Shown: piece after piece, positions 59,752 to 64,000 of the stretch
How positions within the stretch are numbered: the first letter of the stretch is position 1
Layout of the letters: each line of letters opens with the position of its first letter
Position numbers and translations under genes: made by a program
The notes under the pieces: model-generated
What the model saw: the letters and a program-made list of their open reading frames with translations, nothing else
What the model was told of the DNA's origin: nothing
Databases searched by the model: none
Source: Anatilimnocola floriformis
GTDB taxonomy: Bacteria > Planctomycetota > Planctomycetia > Pirellulales > Pirellulaceae
Assembly (NCBI RefSeq): GCF_024256385.1
Contig: NZ_JAMLFW010000002.1
Coordinates: forward strand, 434,001 to 498,000
DNA length: 64,000 nucleotides
Reading direction: 5' to 3'

Positions 59752-60030
59752 TCAAGCAATGATTCGACCGCCGAGGCTAGCATCCTCGCTACCTTCGACA
59801 GACATTTGATCGACGACCTTGATCACGCCGGCTACGTGCTTCGTGGCGGAGTAAATCATTTGTCGCTGGTAGTACGTTGGCACGTTGCCGGAAAGGGTGA
59901 CCGCGCCTTGCTTCACTTCGATCTTCACGCGCCCGCCAAACGTCAGTTGGCGGTTTTGCAAGTGCAGCGCGACGCGCTCTTGCAGGAGTCGTGAGGCGCT
60001 ATCGATGGAATAAATCGGCAGAGTGATCAT
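59752..60030 (-). CDS. BON-domain protein
   Basis: 92 residues, ATG at 60030. BON pattern: RLLQERVALHLQNRQLTFGG, then IEVKQGAVTLSGNVPTYYQR, then ATKHVAGVIKVVDQMSV (helix-strand-strand-helix-strand with the GNV turn). BON domains bind phospholipid or attach to membranes and transport proteins. No signal peptide is visible, so a cytoplasmic or loosely exported location is open. Same strand as cysE, 67 bp after its stop. Confidence 0.8.
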   Translation of the reverse strand: MITLPIYSIDSASRLLQERVALHLQNRQLTFGGRVKIEVKQGAVTLSGNVPTYYQRQMIYSATKHVAGVIKVVDQMSVEGSEDASLGGRIIA

Positions 60031-60097
60031 GGTTGCCCATCACGGCTTGAGGTTGACAGATGCGACCCAAGCCGTAATTGCAAAGCCTATGCCGCGT

Positions 60098-61054
60098 TTA
60101 GATGCCGCCGCCACCATCGAACACATCGCTACGCACCTTCGCCTGAGTAATGTTGCTTCCCGGCGGCACGCTTTGCGTCAGCCAGACATTGCCGCCGATG
60201 CTCGAGCCGCGGCCGATGGTGATCCGGCCCAGAATCGTCGCACCCGCATACACCACCACATCGTCTTCCACGATCGGATGCCGCGGCGCGCCCTTGATGA
60301 GAATGCCCTGTTCATCTTTCGGAAAGCGTTTGGCGCCGAGCGTCACGGCTTGATACAGCCGAACTCGCTGGCCGATGATCGCCGTCTCGCCGATCACCAC
60401 GCCCGTGCCGTGATCGATGAAAAAGCTCCCTTGAATCTGCGCGCCGGGATGAATATCGATGCCGGTCACCGAATGAGAAATCTCGGCGATCATCCGCGCA
60501 ACGAGTGGTGCACCGAGCACAAATAAATTGTGGGCCAGGCGATGATTGCAAATCGCCGTGATGCCTGGATAGCAAACGAGGACTTCATCTTCGCTGCGAG
60601 CCGCGGGATCTCCTTCGTAGGCCGCCCGCAGATCGCTTTCGAGCAACTTGCGCACGGCAGGCAGCCGCGCGGCAAATTCGCGAGTGATCTGACTCGCCCG
60701 GCTCCGCTGATCGGCGTGTAAACCCTCGAGGGCAGCCGCATATTGCAGCTCGAGCAGCACCTGATCGAACAAATCACGCAGCGTCAGATCGAGCGTATGC
60801 GCGACAAAATAATCGACCCCTTCGCCGGTCAGATCGGAACGGCCCAAACGATTGGGAAACAGCGTGATGCTTAGGCCGTCGATGATTTCGATGAGTGCTT
60901 TGCGCGACGGCATCTTGGTTTGTTCTTCGGTCCGCTGCCGCGAAGCCAGCGAGTCGTTGCGCAGCTTGCCGAGCTCGGCGACCACGCCGCTGATGTTCCA
61001 ATTAGCCTCGCGGGGCCGTCGTTGAATTTCTTCCGTCGCGCTCGTCATGGGCAT
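60098..61054 (-). CDS. cysE: Serine O-acetyltransferase (CysE)
   Basis: 318 residues from ATG at 61054 (MPMTSATEE; alternative at 61048). Makes O-acetyl-serine from serine and acetyl-CoA in cysteine synthesis. It has the long helical N-domain of the extended CysE type, then NHRLAHNLFVLG, and the hexapeptide helix: GIDIHPGAQIQGSFFIDHGT, catalytic His in DHGTGVVIGETA, RLYQAVTLGAKRFP, HPIVEDDVVVYAGATILG, and the end NVWLTQSVPPGSN. A terminator-like hairpin lies 44-81 bp upstream in the leader, hinting at attenuation. The cysteine synthase is not in this window. Confidence 0.9.
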   Translation of the reverse strand: MPMTSATEEIQRRPREANWNISGVVAELGKLRNDSLASRQRTEEQTKMPSRKALIEIIDGLSITLFPNRLGRSDLTGEGVDYFVAHTLDLTLRDLFDQVLLELQYAAALEGLHADQRSRASQITREFAARLPAVRKLLESDLRAAYEGDPAARSEDEVLVCYPGITAICNHRLAHNLFVLGAPLVARMIAEISHSVTGIDIHPGAQIQGSFFIDHGTGVVIGETAIIGQRVRLYQAVTLGAKRFPKDEQGILIKGAPRHPIVEDDVVVYAGATILGRITIGRGSSIGGNVWLTQSVPPGSNITQAKVRSDVFDGGGGI

Positions 61055-61097
61055 CGCACTTTGCAAACAAGAGAAGGAACGAATGCTGCCAGAACAC

Positions 61098-61135
61098 AAA
61101 AAAAGCCAGCAGGCCGCGAGCGCGACGTGCTGGCT
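61098..61135 (-). terminator. Terminator-like hairpin in cysE leader (possible attenuator)
   Basis: Minus strand: AGCCAGCA, 16-nt GC-rich loop, TGCTGGCT, then UUUUUUU (A run 61098-61104). It points at cysE, whose start is 44 bp further. No gene to the right is on this strand, so it either ends a short leader or small RNA, or attenuates cysE. Confidence 0.75.
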
Positions 61136-61294
61136 TCCGGTCTTCCGGTCAGCGATTGAATTACTGGCAAACTAGCCGCGAATTTCCTTCTCTGTCAAGC
61201 CGTCGTCGTTCGCCCCGCTCGCTCTCGGCGCGCGAGCGCGGCATATTGTTGGCCGCGGCAGCCTGTTGTTGTCATCTCCATTCCGGATTCAACC

Positions 61295-62968
61295 ATGCCC
61301 GGCTCCAGTGATCTCGCCCGGCCTTTTTCGCGTCGTCACGTGCTCGCCGCGCTCGCCACCCTCGGTGTGGGAACGGCTGCCTTTCAGCGCGCTCTCGCTG
61401 CCCAGGCCGAGCAAGCGGGCCGCGTCACGCCAGAGCTGATCGATCAAGCCGCCTGGATTGCGGGAATTCAAATCAGCGAAGACGACCGCCAGGCCGTGGC
61501 CGACGCAGTGCAACGCGATCAACGCAAATTCGCCGCGATCCGCAAAGTCGAACTAAAGAACAGCGTGCCGCCAGCTCTCTCGTTTTTTGCCGCGCCGCCC
61601 CCAGCAACCACGACGACCATCGATCGCCAGGCAATCCAACCGCTGCCGAGCAAAGCTGCCATCGAACGTCCCGATAACGACGATGACCTTGCCTTCCTGC
61701 CGGTCACAAAACTGGCCGCGCTGCTCAAGGCGAAGAAGATCACTTCCACCGAACTGACGAAACTCTATCTCGCGCGGTTGAAGAAATACGACGCACAGCT
61801 GAAATGCGTGGTCACGCTCACCGAAGAGCTCGCGCTAAAGCAAGCCGCCCAAGCCGATGAAGAAATTGCGGCTGGCAAGTATCGCGGACCGTTGCACGGC
61901 ATGCCGTGGGGTGCGAAGGACATCATCGCTGTGCCTGGTTACAAAACGACCTGGGGAGCGGGGCACTATCAAGAGCAAGCGTTCGACGCGCCGGCCACCG
62001 TCGTTCGTCGTTTGGACGAAGCCGGCGCAGTACTCGTCGCCAAGTTGACCGTCGGCTCGCTCGCGCTCGGCGATGAGTGGTTCGGCGGCATGACGCGCAA
62101 TCCGTGGAACACCGACGAGGGCTCCAGCGGTTCTTCGGCGGGTTCCACTGCTGCCGTCGTCGCCGGCCTCGTCGGCTTCGCCCTCGGCAGCGAAACGCTG
62201 GGTAGCATCATCTCTCCTTGTCGTCGCTGCAGCGCTTCCGGATTGCGGCCGACGTTCGGCCGCGTCAGTCGCGCGGGCTGCATGACGCTGTCATGGAGCA
62301 TGGACAAGATCGGCCCGATCGCGCGCTCGATCGAAGATTGCGCGCTCATCTTCGGCGCCATTCACGGCAGCGATCCGCAAGACATCACCGCCGTCGATCG
62401 CCCGTTCGCCTGGCCTGCCGCGACCGACATCAAGTCGCTCAAGGTCGGTTACTTCGCAGCCGACGATCGACCGGCCGGTGAGAAGCGAGCGGTTGATCCG
62501 CTGAAGGAGCTCGGCGTGACGCTAGTGCCGATGCAGTTGCCGAGAAAATATCCGGTCGGGCCGCTCACGTTGATTCTCAACACCGAAGCAGCAGCCGCCT
62601 TTGACGATCTGACGCGCGATGGCGTGCGCGAGGGTATCGGCCATTGGGGCACAACCTTTCGTCAGGGACAATTTGTTCCTGCGGTCGAATACCTGCGGGC
62701 CTGCCGAGTACGGACGCTCGTGATGCAAGAGATGGCCCAAGCGATGGAAGGTGTTGACGCTTACGTCGGCGGCGATGATCTCACGCTGACGAATTTCACC
62801 GGCCATCCAACCGTGATCATTCCCGACGGCGAGCGTGAGGATAGCAAAAGTGGTCAGCCAGACACGATCACGTTCACTGGCACACTCTTTGGCGAATCAA
62901 AATTGCTCGCTCTCGCGCACGCGTATCAGCAAACTACAGCCGCTCATTGGAAGCGACCGAAACTGTAG
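61295..62968 (+). CDS. Tat-exported amidase-signature hydrolase
   Basis: 557 residues. The N-terminus has a twin-arginine signal (SRRHVLAALATLGVGTAAFQ). Amidase-signature set: Lys in PWGAKDIIAVPGYKT (about 206), the GSSGSSAGSTAAVVAG stretch (about 276), and the Ser-cis-Ser/nucleophile region GSETLGSIISP (about 303). This is the Ser-cisSer-Lys triad of GatA/AtzF relatives. It should hydrolyse an amide outside the cytoplasm; the substrate is unknown. The stop codon lies within the left arm of the 28-bp inverted repeat. Confidence 0.88.
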   Translation: MPGSSDLARPFSRRHVLAALATLGVGTAAFQRALAAQAEQAGRVTPELIDQAAWIAGIQISEDDRQAVADAVQRDQRKFAAIRKVELKNSVPPALSFFAAPPPATTTTIDRQAIQPLPSKAAIERPDNDDDLAFLPVTKLAALLKAKKITSTELTKLYLARLKKYDAQLKCVVTLTEELALKQAAQADEEIAAGKYRGPLHGMPWGAKDIIAVPGYKTTWGAGHYQEQAFDAPATVVRRLDEAGAVLVAKLTVGSLALGDEWFGGMTRNPWNTDEGSSGSSAGSTAAVVAGLVGFALGSETLGSIISPCRRCSASGLRPTFGRVSRAGCMTLSWSMDKIGPIARSIEDCALIFGAIHGSDPQDITAVDRPFAWPAATDIKSLKVGYFAADDRPAGEKRAVDPLKELGVTLVPMQLPRKYPVGPLTLILNTEAAAAFDDLTRDGVREGIGHWGTTFRQGQFVPAVEYLRACRVRTLVMQEMAQAMEGVDAYVGGDDLTLTNFTGHPTVIIPDGEREDSKSGQPDTITFTGTLFGESKLLALAHAYQQTTAAHWKRPKL

Positions 62969-63126
62969 GCGAGTCACTCCGTGACTCGCAACACTTGTTT
63001 GGCTCGAAAAAGTCACGAGCTTCACTCGCTGCTGTAACTCGCTGTTGCAACCAGAGGAGCGGACAGCGGCACTGCTCTACATCGCTTGCCAAATGGCTGT
63101 TGCGAGTCACGGAGTGACTCGCCTAC
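62965..63126. repeat. 28-bp exact inverted repeat with palindromic arms
   Basis: Left arm 62965-62992 and right arm 63099-63126 are exact reverse complements; each arm contains the near-palindrome GCGAGTCACTCCGTGACTCG. The spacer is 106 bp. It overlaps the amidase stop by 4 bp and ends 2 bp before the opposing gene's stop codon. Confidence 0.92.
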
Positions 63127-63128
63127 GG

Positions 63129-63977
63129 TCAGCGCTTCTTCGGCTCGGCTTCTTCTTTCTTTTCCACCGTACCGCCCGTTAGTTCGGCCGGCGCGAACTT
63201 CCCCCATTCCGATTTCAGCAGATCGCTGAGCGAGAAGTTCAGCTTGTCCTGCTTCTTGGCAATTTGTTTGTTCAATGCGCTGACGAGCTTCGGCCGCCGA
63301 TCGGCAATTTCTTTTTCTAAGACACCGCGAGTTTCATCGCTCAGCGATTTCACCAGCGGGCCATCGAACTTCCCGACGCGGTGAAGTTCGAATTCGGCGA
63401 TTCTGGCATCAGCCGTCGTCACGACGGGAACGAGTGCGACATCGGGCGGGAACTTGGTCGGATTGAGTTTCAGGGTAATCTCGACGGTTCCCGTCAGCTT
63501 CACTTTGGCATCGGCTTCGGCGCTGAGGCTGACGAGCTGCACGCCATGTTCCCACTGCGACATACGACCGAAGAGCTTCACTTTCGAAACCGCGGCCAGC
63601 TGCACGCGCACTTTGTTGCCGGCGAGTTGCTCGATCCGCTCGACGCGAACGGCGAAGTGCTTCTCCGGTTTGATCGGCGTCACGCGATAGCTGGTCCAAG
63701 TGCCGTCGTTCACATCTTTCCAACGGCGTCGCGTTTCCAGCTTCAAGCCGTCGGCTTCGAGGTCCCAACCGGCGAAGACCTTTTTTGTGTGTCCCCAGTT
63801 ACTTTTCTTTTCGTAGTCCTCGGGGAGTTGGTCGCGCACGAGATCGGTGACCCAGGCCTGAAAACTCTCGGACGGCGTGAAGCCGAGCTCGGTATCTTCC
63901 GCGGAGACGTTTGCCGCAAGCGAAAGCAGAACCAACGAGGCGCAGCAGGCCCAACTGGCGGTCAGGGGAAATCTCAT
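63129..63977 (-). CDS. Hypothetical secreted protein
   Basis: 282 residues, ATG at 63977. Signal peptide about 1-26 (SWACCASLVLLSLAANVSA). The mature part is beta-rich and charged (VRVERIEQLAGNKVRVQLAA, then WEHGVQLVSLSAEADAKVKL), with a helical end (RPKLVSALNKQIAKKQDKLN) and a KKEEAEPKKR tail. Strands look like those of lipid-binding or OM-associated proteins, but no family is recognised. Convergent with the amidase across the inverted repeat. Confidence 0.7.
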   Translation of the reverse strand: MRFPLTASWACCASLVLLSLAANVSAEDTELGFTPSESFQAWVTDLVRDQLPEDYEKKSNWGHTKKVFAGWDLEADGLKLETRRRWKDVNDGTWTSYRVTPIKPEKHFAVRVERIEQLAGNKVRVQLAAVSKVKLFGRMSQWEHGVQLVSLSAEADAKVKLTGTVEITLKLNPTKFPPDVALVPVVTTADARIAEFELHRVGKFDGPLVKSLSDETRGVLEKEIADRRPKLVSALNKQIAKKQDKLNFSLSDLLKSEWGKFAPAELTGGTVEKKEEAEPKKR

Positions 63978-64000
63978 GTTAGGCTGGCCCTGCTAGCGGC

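Overview
This window looks like a piece of a planctomycete chromosome, probably Pirellulales-like. Three very large exported proteins carry the planctomycete N-terminal signature (an LExLExR-type motif followed by cadherin-like repeats). Other pointers are a WPQWRGP-type PQQ-propeller protein, an NPYESP small membrane protein, a CSPTR sulfatase, a PL9-type polysaccharide lyase, a Ser/Thr kinase fused to a tubulin-like domain, and a Cys-rich secreted protein. No search could be run, so family names rest on motifs read by eye.

Layout. (1) 1-4361, minus: 5' part of a giant adhesin-like repeat protein that runs off the left edge. (2) About 4.4-17.7 kb: an integrated mobile element ending beside a CAT-anticodon tRNA gene. 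It has a tyrosine recombinase and a tightly overlapping minus-strand operon: two small HTH proteins, several small unknowns, a HAD/5'-nucleotidase-like protein, a 41-residue zinc mini-protein, an initiator-like protein whose gene contains an iteron cluster, a DnaB-type helicase and an 862-residue repeat protein. Plus-strand cargo genes include a Schlafen/AlbA_2-type protein. I saw no capsid, portal or terminase gene. (3) 17.9-25.8 kb: PQQ propeller, PL9 lyase, xylose-isomerase-like TIM barrel, two tandem TlpA-like thioredoxins, isochorismatase-family hydrolase, Cys-rich protein. (4) 25.9-31.0 kb: three OprP/OprO-like porins. (5) 31.2-38.1 kb: GT2 glycosyltransferase and nucleotide-sugar epimerase, a 1175-residue cadherin-like protein, a DapA-family aldolase. 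(6) 38.8-44.5 kb: an RNA-repair/Ro60 locus. (7) 44.5-64 kb: secreted and membrane unknowns, the kinase-tubulin fusion, a sulfatase behind a 2285-residue RTX/cadherin protein, a BON protein, serine acetyltransferase, a Tat-exported amidase and a secreted unknown.

The most interesting region is 40.5-44.5 kb. RtcR (sigma-54 activator) is divergent from a Ro60/TROVE gene. A good sigma-54 promoter (GG/GC spaced exactly 10 nt) points at Ro60. Between Ro60 and a downstream RtcB-family ligase lie three same-strand non-coding RNA candidates that share a 21-23-nt motif, each closed by a terminal stem. The last one folds by hand into a 20-bp terminal stem, then T-arm and 3' acceptor strand, a 45-nt connector, then 5' acceptor strand and D-arm. 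This is a circularly permuted tRNA mimic, as expected for a YrlA-type Y RNA. RtcA is not present. The parts fit a damage-induced module: RtcR senses damaged RNA, sigma-54 RNA polymerase transcribes Ro60, the Y RNAs and RtcB, and the products bind or reseal RNA.

Other notable structure: long inverted repeats built from palindromic arms occupy three convergent intergenic gaps; an intrinsic-terminator-like hairpin sits in the cysE leader; the integrase lacks the box-I arginine at its usual place.
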